A DNA stretch of 64,000 nt from Pseudomonas sp. ADAK18 (GCF_012935695.1 NZ_CP052859.1:5249001-5313000); one strand, 5' to 3'; counted from the first letter of the stretch, positions 36,241 to 45,147 are shown. Notes: generated from the letters alone by a model not told the origin. A program made the numbers and translations.

Positions 36241-36255
36241 ACGTCTGAACAAATC

Positions 36256-36696
36256 TTACTTGACGTTAACCGTGATGACTTTCGACGCTACAGTCGGGTT
36301 GAACTGCATGTGCAGCTTGTCCCCGGCCACCAATTGCAAGGTGTGCTTGCCTGGGGTGAGGGTCAATTCGGTTTCGGTCTGGGCCTTGCCGTAATGAATC
36401 ACGGTGTCGGTGGCCGGGATTGGCACGCTGGCGTCCGGCAGCGCTTTCTGGTCTACCAGTAGGTGGTGGTGACCGGTGCCAGGAGTCTGGTCGGTGGCTG
36501 GCGCCAGCTTCAGGCCTTCCATGCCGAACTTCACGGTGAAGGTTTTATCGACCGTCGCGCCGTCTTTCGGCGAGACGATAAATACTTTGGCACCTTCCGG
36601 CGGAGCGCTGCGGGGGATACCGTCAGCGGCGGTTGCCAGCATCGAAGCACCCAGCAGCAGGCTGGCCAGGGTGACATGAGACAAAAAGGCTTTCAT
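36256..36696 (-). CDS. Periplasmic DUF4399 protein
   Basis: A 146-residue precursor with a signal peptide (MKAFLSHVTLASLLLGASMLATAA). The mature part is a small all-beta domain with the conserved GTGHHHLLVD and the closing LQLVAGDKLHMQFNP motif. The His cluster suggests metal or ligand binding, but no function is known. It matches PA0315 in position and length. RBS GGAGAAG precedes the ATG. Confidence 0.82.
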   Translation of the reverse strand: MKAFLSHVTLASLLLGASMLATAADGIPRSAPPEGAKVFIVSPKDGATVDKTFTVKFGMEGLKLAPATDQTPGTGHHHLLVDQKALPDASVPIPATDTVIHYGKAQTETELTLTPGKHTLQLVAGDKLHMQFNPTVASKVITVNVK

Positions 36697-36831
36697 TCGC
36701 TTCTCCAGTTTTTCGGTGAAATCTGTAGGGTTATGACAACTTCACGACAAATTGCTGTCCAACGGCACACAACACCATAGCAAAGCGAGCCTGAACGGCA
36801 CCTCGCTCATTAGAATTCTTTAGGAGTGACC

Positions 36832-37611
36832 ATGCGGTTTCTGCCTGGCCTGTTACTTTTGCTTCCCCTTATGAGCCCCTTGGCTCACGCCGAATTGATC
36901 GACGATGTGTTTGATCGCGGTGAGTTGCGTATCGCCCTGGAAGCCAACACGCCGCCGTTCAACTTCAAGGAGGGCGACAAACTCACAGGCTTTGAAGTGG
37001 AACTGGGTGAGTTGCTGGCCAACGAGATGGACGTCCGCGCCTCCTTCGTCACCATCGATGGCGCCGACTTGCTGCCCGGGGTGGAAAGCGGCAGGTACGA
37101 CGTGGCGATCAACCATATCGCTATGACTCCTGAACTGCAGGATCGGTTCGATTTCAGTGAGCCCTACAGCTACTCCAACGCGCAGTTGATTGTGCGCAAG
37201 CAAGAGAAACGCCCGCTGAGCAGCTTCGAAGCGCTCAAGGGCAAGGCATTGGGCGTGGCGCAAGGCAGCCAGTTTGTCGAGCAGGCACGCACCGCTGAGG
37301 GCGTGGACCTGCGCAGTTACCCCGATGCCAAACAGCCAATCAAGGACGTCGCCGACCAGCAGATTGATGCGGCCATCAGTGATCGCTTGCTGATTCCCTA
37401 TGCGATTCGTGACAGCCAGCTACCGGTGAAAGAAGGGGCAGCGGTCGGTCCGACGTTGAGCCTGGCGATTCCGTTCCAGAAGGGTAATCCAGCGTTCAAG
37501 GCCAGCCTGGACAAGGCATTGCAGCGAGTGAAGGCCGATGGTCGGCTGACAGCGTTGTCGGAAAAGTGGTTGGGGATGGATGCGAGCAAGCCGGTGGCGA
37601 AGGCCCAGTAA
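36832..37611 (+). CDS. Orphan periplasmic amino-acid-binding protein (FliY/PA0314-like)
   Basis: A 259-residue precursor with a signal peptide (MRFLPGLLLLLPLMSPLAHA) and a complete SBP_bac_3 domain: RGELRIALEANTPPFNFKE, LTGFEVELGELLANEM, YDVAINHIAMTPELQDRFDFSEPYSYSNAQL and AISDRLLIPYAI. ATG 36832 follows TAGGAG; the GTG six bases earlier is less likely. The family takes up cystine or polar amino acids with a permease and ATPase, but here a DUF523 gene lies next on the opposite strand, so no permease is linked. Confidence 0.83.
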   Translation: MRFLPGLLLLLPLMSPLAHAELIDDVFDRGELRIALEANTPPFNFKEGDKLTGFEVELGELLANEMDVRASFVTIDGADLLPGVESGRYDVAINHIAMTPELQDRFDFSEPYSYSNAQLIVRKQEKRPLSSFEALKGKALGVAQGSQFVEQARTAEGVDLRSYPDAKQPIKDVADQQIDAAISDRLLIPYAIRDSQLPVKEGAAVGPTLSLAIPFQKGNPAFKASLDKALQRVKADGRLTALSEKWLGMDASKPVAKAQ

Positions 37612-37624
37612 GCGATTCGGTCAA

Positions 37625-37712
37625 TGTGGGAGCTGGCTTGCCGGCGATGCAGACACCTCGGTGCGTCAGTCACACCGCAGTGATGCTATCGCAGGCAAGC
37701 CAGCTCCCACAT
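37625..37712. repeat. REPIN at binding-protein/DUF523 convergent junction
   Basis: TGTGGGAGCTGGCTTGCCGG...GCGATGC and GCTATCGCAGGCAAGCCAGCTCCCACA are inverted around a 35-base loop. The core reads AGCTGGCTTGCC rather than AGCGGGCTTGCTC. Confidence 0.85.
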
Positions 37713-37717
37713 TTGAT

Positions 37718-38212
37718 CTAGGTCGGGTTTGAGAGCTGTGCCAAGGCAGTTGCCGCCTCGGGCAACTCCAGCTCACTGAACACCAACACCCCGTGGCGCT
37801 TGAGCAGCGCCGCCGTCACCCCTTCTCCGCTCACCTTCACCCCAGTGAACGTGCCGTCATAGGTCAACAGGTTGCCACACGACGGACTATTGGCCTTGAG
37901 CACGGCAATGCGGATGTTATGGCGCCGCACCAATGCCAACGCCTGACGGGCGCCATCGAGGAAGGCTTCGCTGAAATCTTCACCTTCAGCCGTCAGCACC
38001 TGTGCGCGGCCTTCCCAGACATCGATCCCCTGCCCGCCCGGAATCTCGGCAGGCGGTCGTGGCGTCGGCAAGCCACCGGCCACTTCCGGGCACACCGCGA
38101 CTACTCGACCTTCGGCCAGCCACGCCGCCAGTTGGTCGAACGGCCCGCTGGCCCCGCCGTCGTAGCGCACCCGGTGCCCGAGCAGGCAACGACTGATCAG
38201 GATTTTTTCCAT
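37718..38212 (-). CDS. DUF523 protein (YbbK-type)
   Basis: A 164-residue protein with the family pattern MEKILISRCLLGHRVRYDG, CPEVAGGLPTPRPPAEI, and LKANSPSCGN. The spread cysteines (RCLLG, VCPEV, PSCG) suggest a bound cofactor or Fe-S-like site. Cytosolic; function not established. It begins two bases after the stop of the dioxygenase gene, so the two are likely one operon. Confidence 0.82.
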   Translation of the reverse strand: MEKILISRCLLGHRVRYDGGASGPFDQLAAWLAEGRVVAVCPEVAGGLPTPRPPAEIPGGQGIDVWEGRAQVLTAEGEDFSEAFLDGARQALALVRRHNIRIAVLKANSPSCGNLLTYDGTFTGVKVSGEGVTAALLKRHGVLVFSELELPEAATALAQLSNPT

Positions 38213-38214
38213 GA

Positions 38215-38856
38215 TTAAAACGGCTCGTTACCCCGCCGGCGAAACCAACCCGTCAAGGACAGGCGTTCGCGGGTAGCGGGCAGGACTTCGTGGGGCACTT
38301 CCCCCGACAGGAACACCATCAGGCAACCGCCAGTGGGTACCACATCGTATTCAACGTTGTCTTTGAGGTACATACGCAACTGACCGCCGTGCTCAGGCAA
38401 CCAGGCATCGTTCAGATAGACCACCGCCGAGACCATGCGCCGGTCGTCATCGCGAAAGCGGTCAACGTGCTTGAGGTAAAACGCCCCCTGCGGGTACATC
38501 GCGAAGTGGCTTTCGAAATCCTCCAGGCCCAGGAACAAGCCACGGTTCATCGCCAGCCGCAGGCTGTCCATCAGGTTGAGATAAGTGTCACAAATCGCCG
38601 CCTGGCCGGGCTCCAGCCACTGAATATGATCGCCCCGAATCCCCTCGCGAATCTCCTGGAACGGCCCGCGTCCGACAGCCGCCGGTGCCAATTCCCCTTC
38701 GGCGGCGCGTTTATGGCACTCAGCAGCCAGTTCGAGGGTCAGAGCCTCGGGCAGGAAGATGTTCTGCTGCGACCAGCCTTTCACGGCCAGGTCGTCGACG
38801 ATGCTTAGCAGCAGCGGGTGATCGTAGGGTATTTGCATGGCGCGCATAGTATCCAT
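38215..38856 (-). CDS. 2-oxoglutarate/Fe(II) dioxygenase, prolyl-hydroxylase-like (PPHD-type)
   Basis: A 2OG oxygenase of about 207-213 residues. The facial triad is His-x-Asp in FYLKHVDRF and His in SGEVPHEVLP, and the 2OG-binding arginine is in RERLSLTGWFRRR. Its sequence and locus fit the Pseudomonas prolyl hydroxylase (PPHD, PA0310 by my recollection) reported to hydroxylate elongation factor Tu. The start is unclear: three in-frame ATGs lie at 38856, 38847 and 38838. The first has AAAGG just upstream, and the last (MQIPYDHPL) gives the 207-residue form. Coupled to the DUF523 gene. Confidence 0.75.
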   Translation of the reverse strand: MDTMRAMQIPYDHPLLLSIVDDLAVKGWSQQNIFLPEALTLELAAECHKRAAEGELAPAAVGRGPFQEIREGIRGDHIQWLEPGQAAICDTYLNLMDSLRLAMNRGLFLGLEDFESHFAMYPQGAFYLKHVDRFRDDDRRMVSAVVYLNDAWLPEHGGQLRMYLKDNVEYDVVPTGGCLMVFLSGEVPHEVLPATRERLSLTGWFRRRGNEPF

Positions 38857-38978
38857 ACGCCTTTGAATCCGACAGAGCCGCCGAGCGTCTGAATACACTT
38901 TAGTCAGGTGACTGATAGGACTTCTCGACAAATCCTACGCCCGACACGGACAATAGTGGCCGACTGACAGGAGTCCAT

Positions 38979-39731
38979 ATGCGTCGTTTGTTTTTTTCCT
39001 TGCTGATGTTCTGCGTTTTGCCCGCCTGGGCAGACAGCCATGACCAGTTGTACACGGTCGCCGGCTGGCCAGAACAACGCGCGCATTTCAATGACGCCTT
39101 GAGTGCTGCCCAGCAACGCTATCGCAACAGTTTGCCGCCCGCCGTGTACCAAGCGTTGGTGGATAACAGCAGTAAACGCTTCGCGCCCAAGGCCATGGAT
39201 CAGCGGGCCGAAGCCCAGTTGCGCAAGAACCTGGCGGACCCTGCGCCCGCCCTGGCGTTTTTCCAGACGCCTCTGGGTCGCAAGATTGTCGCCGCCGAAC
39301 TGCTGGCGACCCGTCGTGATCAGTTGGCGAAAAATGCCCAAGGCCTGCCGCAGATGAAAGCGGACGCTACCCGCAGCCTGATCATCGGCCACCTGGCCCA
39401 GGCCCTGCCCGCCCGTGAAGCCGGTGCGGAAGTCAGCCTGGCGATTGCCGGTGTGGCGGCCGACAGCTTGAGCCAGATGATCCCGGGCCTGCTCGGGGGT
39501 GGGCAGGCACAAGGCATGTTGAATGGTCAGCGCGAGCGGCTGATGCAGCAGATCGGCAATGACTTGAACAACACGCTGCTGTACGTCTACCGAGATTTGT
39601 CCGACCCGGAGTTGGAAGAGTTCGCGACATTCGCCGAGTCGCCTGAGGGCAAGGCGTATTACCAGGCGGCGCTGGCGGCGATCCGTGCTGGCCTGGCCGT
39701 CGGGCAAAGCACTTCAAGCCTGGCGCCTTGA
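38979..39731 (+). CDS. DUF2059 periplasmic protein
   Basis: A 250-residue precursor with a signal peptide (MRRLFFSLLMFCVLPAWA) and a helical mature part. The C-terminal DUF2059 segment includes YRDLSDPELEEFATFAESPEGKAYYQAALAAI. CAGGAG precedes ATG 38979. Function unknown; related proteins occur in many Gram-negatives. The stop codon overlaps the start of a tandem 8-mer repeat. Confidence 0.78.
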   Translation: MRRLFFSLLMFCVLPAWADSHDQLYTVAGWPEQRAHFNDALSAAQQRYRNSLPPAVYQALVDNSSKRFAPKAMDQRAEAQLRKNLADPAPALAFFQTPLGRKIVAAELLATRRDQLAKNAQGLPQMKADATRSLIIGHLAQALPAREAGAEVSLAIAGVAADSLSQMIPGLLGGGQAQGMLNGQRERLMQQIGNDLNNTLLYVYRDLSDPELEEFATFAESPEGKAYYQAALAAIRAGLAVGQSTSSLAP

Positions 39732-39761
39732 TCACCTGATCACCTGATCACCTGATCACCT
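39730..39761. repeat. Four tandem copies of GATCACCT
   Basis: Perfect 8-bp units at 39730, 39738, 39746 and 39754, starting inside the DUF2059 stop codon and ending where a third-family REP begins. Confidence 0.95.
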
Positions 39762-39864
39762 GTAGCCGCGGCCGAGGAATGAGGCTGCGATGCGTGTCCG
39801 CAGGACCGCCCTCGGGGGTCGCTTCGCAACCCATCGCAGCCTCGTGCCTCGACAGCGGCTACAG
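39760..39864. repeat. Third-family REP doublet (TGTAGCCGC type)
   Basis: CTGTAGCCGCGGCCGAGGAA...GAGGCTGCGATG is inverted at CATCGCAGCCTCGTGCCTCGACAGCGGCTACAG. The same family occurs at 50341-50441. Confidence 0.87.
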
Positions 39865-39871
39865 GGGTCGA

Positions 39872-40816
39872 TTAGTTCAAGTGCTCGGTGAGGTACTTGA
39901 AGTACTCCTGCCGAATCTCCGGAAGCTCATTGGCCAGATGATGCCTGCCCCGAGGCAGCATCAGGATCTCCGGCTGATCGAACTTCCCTCGCAGCACCTG
40001 CAAGTTGTGCTGCCAATCCACCGTCATGTCTTCCTCACCCTGCACAATCACCGGCCTGCGCGTGCTGCGGGGTGCGGCTTCGATGCGCTTGATCCAGCGG
40101 GCCAGCGCCCCTACCCAGGCGGTGGGCAGTTGGCGTGGCTGCAAGGGGTCGGCCTCCAGGAACGGCTTGAACTGCGGGTCGTTGGTGTTATCGCTGAAGC
40201 GTCGGGCGATGCCTTTGACGAAGGGCCTGAGCAGGTAATAGCTCAACTGTGACCAACCCCAGGCACGCGGGCGAACCAGAGGTGACAATAGGAACGTCTT
40301 GCCCTGTGCCGGACTGGCCGCGCCGTCACTGAGCAAGTGATCCACCACAATCGCCCCACCCGTGCTTTGTCCGAACAGGTGCCAGGGTTGCGGCAGTTGC
40401 AACGCCTTGGCTTGGTCAAACAGCGCCTGCACCACATGCTGATACACCGCGAAATCATCGATGCTGGCCCGTTCGCCACTGGACAAGCCATGGCCCGGCA
40501 GATCGCAGGCGATCACCACGAAGCCCTGGTCCAGCGCCCACTCCACCACATGCCGGTACAGCCCCATGTGATCGTAGAAGCCGTGGTACATAAACATCGT
40601 GGCTACCGGCGGTTGCTGCGGCCACCAGACCTGGGCGACCACCTCGAACCCATCCACGTCGAAACGCCCCAGGCGGCTGACCACCGGTACTTTGCGCCCC
40701 GGCAGGTCCAGGCCATAGAAGCGCTGGTAGACCCGGGCTTCGACCGAAAGCGGCTGCGCATCCACCAGGGGCCGCAAGCTTTCGCGTAGATGATCAGGGT
40801 CAAAAGTAACGGGCAT
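39872..40816 (-). CDS. Alpha/beta hydrolase (serine aminopeptidase/lysophospholipase-like)
   Basis: A 314-residue cytosolic alpha/beta hydrolase: oxyanion region MFMYHGFYDHMGLY, nucleophile elbow LFGQSTGGAIV (Ser near residue 145), an acid, and a His in LPRGRHHLANELPE. This pattern fits Hydrolase_4 monoacylglycerol lipase-like enzymes. Start MPVTFDPDHLRESLRP at ATG 40816 has a weak GGAA upstream; an in-frame ATG at 40840 would add eight residues. Substrate unknown. It lies in the position of PA0308 relative to neighbours. Confidence 0.75.
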   Translation of the reverse strand: MPVTFDPDHLRESLRPLVDAQPLSVEARVYQRFYGLDLPGRKVPVVSRLGRFDVDGFEVVAQVWWPQQPPVATMFMYHGFYDHMGLYRHVVEWALDQGFVVIACDLPGHGLSSGERASIDDFAVYQHVVQALFDQAKALQLPQPWHLFGQSTGGAIVVDHLLSDGAASPAQGKTFLLSPLVRPRAWGWSQLSYYLLRPFVKGIARRFSDNTNDPQFKPFLEADPLQPRQLPTAWVGALARWIKRIEAAPRSTRRPVIVQGEEDMTVDWQHNLQVLRGKFDQPEILMLPRGRHHLANELPEIRQEYFKYLTEHLN

Positions 40817-40925
40817 AAGAGGTTCCAGACTGAGGCTCATTGCACTGAACAGGTTTTATCGACCTGCGATATTCATCTGTCAGGGCAAGCATGGCAAGCT
40901 ACGCGTCCTGCGAGGATTGATCCGA

Positions 40926-41501
40926 ATGCGACAGCCCTACCGTACAAGCTTGTTCGCCAGCCTGATCGCACTTGTCTGCGCCGGCGTGCTGTGGGCAGCG
41001 TATGACTGGTTCCAGGGGCGTTATCTGCGAGCCTTCAGCGAACACACGGCGGTGTTCTCCGGAGACCTGCTGAAGCTGCCCGCCGACCTCGCCGGTCCCG
41101 GCCCCATTCGCCTGGTGCACTTCTGGGACCCGGCTTGCCCGTGCAATGTCGGTAATCAACAGCATCTGAGCGAACTGATCGAACAGTACGCGCCCCAAGG
41201 TGTGGAGTTTTACTCCCTGCAAAAAAGCGGCACTCACGGCCAGTTGCCCGCCACCCTCGGCACAATGAAAGTCATCAACGCCCTGCCCGGCGCCGAACAC
41301 GTCCCCGCCAGCCCTGCCGTGGGCATTTGGGATCACAGCGGCAAGCTGGCGTACTTCGGGCCCTACAGCGAAGGGCTGACCTGTAACTCCAGTAACAGCT
41401 TTATTGAACCGATCCTGCAAGCCCTGGAGAGCGGGCGCGAGGTCAATGCGACCCACACTCTGGCGGTGGGCTGCTATTGTTCGTGGCCGGAAGGTTTGTA
41501 G
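40926..41501 (+). CDS. Thioredoxin-like membrane-anchored protein (DUF6436)
   Basis: A 191-residue protein with an N-terminal anchor (SLFASLIALVCAGVLWAAYDW) and a periplasmic thioredoxin-like domain. The expected active site is CPC in FWDPACPCNVGNQ (CxC, not CxxC). A second CYC pair lies at the end, VGCYCSWPEGL. ATG 40926 has GAGGA upstream; a TTG nine bases earlier is less likely. It probably handles disulphides or metals; function not shown. It is 31 bp before hacB on the same strand. Confidence 0.72.
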   Translation: MRQPYRTSLFASLIALVCAGVLWAAYDWFQGRYLRAFSEHTAVFSGDLLKLPADLAGPGPIRLVHFWDPACPCNVGNQQHLSELIEQYAPQGVEFYSLQKSGTHGQLPATLGTMKVINALPGAEHVPASPAVGIWDHSGKLAYFGPYSEGLTCNSSNSFIEPILQALESGREVNATHTLAVGCYCSWPEGL

Positions 41502-41532
41502 ATCGCCGCCCCATTTTTAGTAAGGAATCTTG

Positions 41533-43896
41533 ATGAAGCGCGTCTTGCAGGTACTCGCGGTTCTGGTAGTGCTGATCGCCCTCGGCGCCGGCTGGTATGT
41601 GTACAGCAAGCAACCGACCCGCCAGGGCACGGTGGAACTTGCCCACCTGCAAGGCTCCGTCACCGTGCGCTACGACGACCGTGGCGTACCGCATATTCGC
41701 GCCGAGAATGAGACTGACCTGTACCGCGCCCTGGGCTATGTACATGCCCAGGACCGCCTGTTCCAGATGGAAATCATGCGCCGCCTTTCCCGCGGCGAAT
41801 TGGCCGAAGTGCTGGGGCCGAAGCTGCTGGAAACCGACAAGATGTTTCGCAGCCTGCGCATTCGTGAGCGTGCCTTGAGTTACGTGGAGCATATGGATCA
41901 CGAGTCTGCGGCCTGGAAAGCCCTGCAAGCCTATCTGGACGGGATCAACCAATATCAGGACAGCCACGCCAAACCCATGGAGTTCGACGTACTGGGCATC
42001 CCCAAGCGCCCGTTTACCGCCGAGGACACCATCAGCGTCGCCGGCTATCTCGCCTACAGCTTTGCCGCCGCATTTCGTACCGAGCCGCTGCTGACCTACG
42101 TACGGGATCAGTTGGGCAGCGATTACCTGAAAATCTTCGACCTCGACTGGCAACCCAAGGGCGCGTTGAACCTGGCCGCCGGCGATTGGAAAGACTTGGG
42201 CGCCCTCGCCCAATTGAGCGAACAGGCCCTGGCCGACAACGGCCTGCCGCAATATGAAGGCAGCAACGCCTGGGCCATCAGCGGCTCGCGGACCAAAAGT
42301 GGCAAGCCGTTGCTGGCGGGTGATCCGCATATCCGTTTCTCTGTACCGTCGGTGTGGTACGAAGCACAGCTGTCAGCGCCGGGCTTTGAGCTCTACGGCT
42401 ATCACAACGCCTTGGTGCCCGTGGCGTTCCTGGGGCACAACAAGGATTTCGGCTGGAGCCTGACCATGTTCCAGAACGATGACGTGGACCTGATCGCCGA
42501 GAAGGTCAACCCGGACAACCCCAATCAGGTCTGGTACCACGGCCAATGGGTCGACATGACCAGCAGCGAGCAACAGATTGCCGTCAAGGGCCAGGCCCCG
42601 GTGATTATCACCCTGCGCCGATCGCCCCACGGCCCGATCATCAATGACGTGCTCGGCGAGAATGCCGGCAAGACGCCGATCGCCATGTGGTGGGCCTTCC
42701 TGGAGACCGACGACCCAATCCTCGAAGGTTTCTACCAGCTCAATCGTGCCGACACCCTCGCCAAGGCCCGTAGCGCTGCGTCCAAGGTCCAGGCGCCAGG
42801 ATTGAATATAGTCTGGGCCAATGCCAAGGGCGATATTGGCTGGTGGGCCGCCGCGCAATTGCCGATCCGCCCGGCCGGGGTCAATCCCGGGTTTATCCTC
42901 GATGGCAGCACGGCCCAGGCCGACAAGCTGGGCTTCTACCCGTTCAGCGCCAACCCCCAGGAAGAAAACCCGGCGCGGGGTTATATCATCTCGGCCAATG
43001 CCCAACCCGTATCGCCCACCGGCATGGAGATCCCCGGCTACTACAACCTGGCGGATCGTGGCCAGCAGTTGAACACGCAGTTAAGCGACAACAGCGTGAA
43101 ATGGGACCTGGACAACAGCCAGGCCTTGCAACTGGGCACCACCAACGCCTACGGGCCACGGTTTATGGCGTCGCTGCTGCCGGTGTTGCGCGACGTGGTC
43201 AAGGATCCGGCCGAGTTGAAGCTGGTGGAGCAACTGGCGACGTGGAAAGGTGATTATCCGCTGGACTCCACCAGTGCCACGTTGTTCAACCAGTTCCTCT
43301 ACGACCTGGCGTATGCGGCGATGCATGACAAGCTGGGCGACAACCTGTTTGAAACCCTGATCACCACCCGCGTCGTCGATGCCGCCCTGCCACGCCTGGC
43401 GGCGTCGCCGGATTCACCGTGGTGGAAGACAAGCCGCGCCGACACCGTCAAGCTCGCCTGGGACAACAGCCTCAAGCACCTCAAGGTCACCTTGGGCGAT
43501 GACCCGACACAGTGGCAATGGGGCAAAGCGCACACCCTGACCCATGCTCACCCATTGGGCTCCCAGAAACCACTGGACCGGGTCTTTAACGTCGGCCCGT
43601 TCGCCGCCCCCGGCACCCACGAAGTACCCAACAACCTGTCCGCCAAGATCGGCCCGGCGCCGTGGCCGGTCAACTACGGCCCCTCCACCCGACGCCTGAT
43701 CGACTTCGCCGACGCCGCCCACGCGCTGACTATCAACCCGGTGGGACAAAGCGGCGTGCCGTTCGACAAGCACTACTCCGACCAGGCAGAAACCTATATC
43801 GAGGGCGGGTATGAACAGGCGCATTTCAATGATGAGGAAGTGACCGCGAATACGCGCGGCACACTCAAGCTTTTGCCGGCCCGAACGCCGCAATAA
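41533..43896 (+). CDS. hacB: Penicillin-acylase family Ntn hydrolase, AHL acylase HacB-type
   Basis: A 787-residue secreted precursor: N-terminal signal or anchor (VLAVLVVLIALGAGWYVYS), alpha-chain start (RYDDRGVPHIRAENETDLYRALGYVHAQDRLFQMEIMRRLSRGELAE), a spacer, and the beta-chain beginning at the autocatalytic Ser in YEGSNAWAISGSRTKSGKPLLAGDPH. The fold belongs to enzymes that cleave acyl-homoserine lactones or beta-lactams. In P. aeruginosa HacB (PA0305) lies directly beside spuH, which matches this locus except for two inserted genes. RBS TAAGGA precedes ATG 41533. Whether it degrades AHLs here is not shown. Confidence 0.82.
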   Translation: MKRVLQVLAVLVVLIALGAGWYVYSKQPTRQGTVELAHLQGSVTVRYDDRGVPHIRAENETDLYRALGYVHAQDRLFQMEIMRRLSRGELAEVLGPKLLETDKMFRSLRIRERALSYVEHMDHESAAWKALQAYLDGINQYQDSHAKPMEFDVLGIPKRPFTAEDTISVAGYLAYSFAAAFRTEPLLTYVRDQLGSDYLKIFDLDWQPKGALNLAAGDWKDLGALAQLSEQALADNGLPQYEGSNAWAISGSRTKSGKPLLAGDPHIRFSVPSVWYEAQLSAPGFELYGYHNALVPVAFLGHNKDFGWSLTMFQNDDVDLIAEKVNPDNPNQVWYHGQWVDMTSSEQQIAVKGQAPVIITLRRSPHGPIINDVLGENAGKTPIAMWWAFLETDDPILEGFYQLNRADTLAKARSAASKVQAPGLNIVWANAKGDIGWWAAAQLPIRPAGVNPGFILDGSTAQADKLGFYPFSANPQEENPARGYIISANAQPVSPTGMEIPGYYNLADRGQQLNTQLSDNSVKWDLDNSQALQLGTTNAYGPRFMASLLPVLRDVVKDPAELKLVEQLATWKGDYPLDSTSATLFNQFLYDLAYAAMHDKLGDNLFETLITTRVVDAALPRLAASPDSPWWKTSRADTVKLAWDNSLKHLKVTLGDDPTQWQWGKAHTLTHAHPLGSQKPLDRVFNVGPFAAPGTHEVPNNLSAKIGPAPWPVNYGPSTRRLIDFADAAHALTINPVGQSGVPFDKHYSDQAETYIEGGYEQAHFNDEEVTANTRGTLKLLPARTPQ

Positions 43897-43911
43897 CTGA
43901 AGAAACAGGTC

Positions 43912-44010
43912 CAAATGTGGGAGCGGGCTTGCTCGCGAAAGCGGAGTGTCAGTCACCGGAGATATCGACTGTTACACCGCTTTCGCGAGCAAGCCCGCTC
44001 CCACATTTGG
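43912..44010. repeat. REPIN at hacB/GlxA convergent junction
   Basis: CCAAATGTGGGAGCGGGCTT...GCTCGCGAAAGCGG is inverted exactly at CCGCTTTCGCGAGCAAGCCCGCTCCCACATTTGG. Both arms are intact, so it may be a recent copy. Confidence 0.92.
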
Positions 44011-44023
44011 ACCAGCGTTGGCT

Positions 44024-44989
44024 TCAGATCGGCGCCGCGAAATTCAGCCTGAATTGTTGCGGCGTCACCCCAAGCCGGCGGTTGAATACACTGCGCATGT
44101 GCTGGGCATCGCGGAATCCGCATTGATAGGCCACCGTTTTCAGCGGTGCGCTGCCGCTTTCCAGCATCACCCGCGCCGCATCCACCCGCGCCCGCTCGAC
44201 AAACTCCGCCGGGGTGATCTGCGCTTCTCGGGCAAACACCCGGGAGAAATTGCGCGCGCTCATGTTCGCCGCCTTGGCCAGGTCGGCGATGGTCAAATCC
44301 CCCGTCAGGTTCGCCAACACATACAACTGCACCAGGGCCACCGCCGAGGTCGATTCAGCATGCGGTGTCAGGAAGGGGCTGAACTGCGACTGCCCACCCG
44401 AGCGCTGGGTGAATACCACCAGACGTTTGGCCACACTGAGCGCCACTTCCGGTCCGTGGTCCTGGGCCAGTAAATACAGCGACAGGTCGATGCCCGCCGT
44501 CACCCCGGCGGAGGTGTAGAGGTTGCCGTCTTGCACGTAGAGCCGGTCAGCTTCTACTTGGGTCAACGGGCACAAACTCGTCAGCGCGGCGGCATCACCC
44601 CAGTGGGTGGTGACAGTGCGGCCGTCCAGCAAACCGGCACGAGCGAGCATGAAGGCACCGTTGCATATCGAACCGAAACGCTTGGCCCTGGCGCTGGCTT
44701 CGCGCAACCAGTCATCGAACGTCCGACCAAAATCCAGGAATGGCAGTTGCGGACCGCCGGCCATCAACAGCAAGTCATACGGCTGCAGCGCTTCGCTGAA
44801 ATGCCGATGGGCCTGCAAGGACAACCCGTTGGAACAGGCCATGCTGCCGTGATCCAGGCCAAGCACCTCCAGTTGGTAGTGATCCTCTGGCGGCAGAAAA
44901 CGGTTGGCCTCGCAAAACACATCCATGGGACCGGTCACGTCCAGCGACTGGACGCCGGGGAAGATCAGGATGGCGACGGTTTTGCCCAT
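44024..44989 (-). CDS. GlxA-type AraC regulator with DJ-1/PfpI domain
   Basis: A 321-residue regulator: N-terminal DJ-1/PfpI-like sensor domain (VAILIFPGVQSLDVTGPMDVFCEANRFLP, SICNGAFMLARAGLLDGRTVTTHW with the nucleophile-elbow Cys) and a C-terminal AraC/XylS DNA-binding domain with two HTH motifs (LTIADLAKAANMSARNFSRVFAREAQITPAEFVERARVDAAR, LKTVAYQCGFRDAQHMRSVFNRRLGVTPQQFR). ATG 44989 is preferred; a GTG at 45001 is possible. It is divergent from the HD gene and likely controls it. Effector unknown. Confidence 0.87.
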   Translation of the reverse strand: MGKTVAILIFPGVQSLDVTGPMDVFCEANRFLPPEDHYQLEVLGLDHGSMACSNGLSLQAHRHFSEALQPYDLLLMAGGPQLPFLDFGRTFDDWLREASARAKRFGSICNGAFMLARAGLLDGRTVTTHWGDAAALTSLCPLTQVEADRLYVQDGNLYTSAGVTAGIDLSLYLLAQDHGPEVALSVAKRLVVFTQRSGGQSQFSPFLTPHAESTSAVALVQLYVLANLTGDLTIADLAKAANMSARNFSRVFAREAQITPAEFVERARVDAARVMLESGSAPLKTVAYQCGFRDAQHMRSVFNRRLGVTPQQFRLNFAAPI

Positions 44990-45031
44990 GGGGAGAGACA
45001 CCTTTTTCTAACTGAATAAATGCAAACCCCC

Positions 45032-45147
45032 TGTGGGAGCGGCGGTGCGACTTGCTCGCGAAGGCGGCTGTTCAGTCGACACATTCATTAACTGATATAC
45101 CGCTTTCGCGAGCAAGTCGAATCGTCGCACCGCCGCTCCCACATTTG
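45032..45147. repeat. REPIN with asymmetric variant arms, between GlxA and HD genes
   Basis: Left arm TGTGGGAGCGGCGGTGCGAC...CTTGCTCGCG; right arm, read as its complement, TGTGGGAGCGGCGGTGCGAC GATTCGAC TTGCTCGCG. The right arm has an 8-nt insert absent on the left. It is the only REPIN in a divergent junction here. Confidence 0.85.

Noticed and set aside
34801..36252. A long open frame on the minus strand opposite serA
   Set aside because: serA on the plus strand has full homology; the antisense translation lacks family motifs and ends in the shared promoter dyad region.
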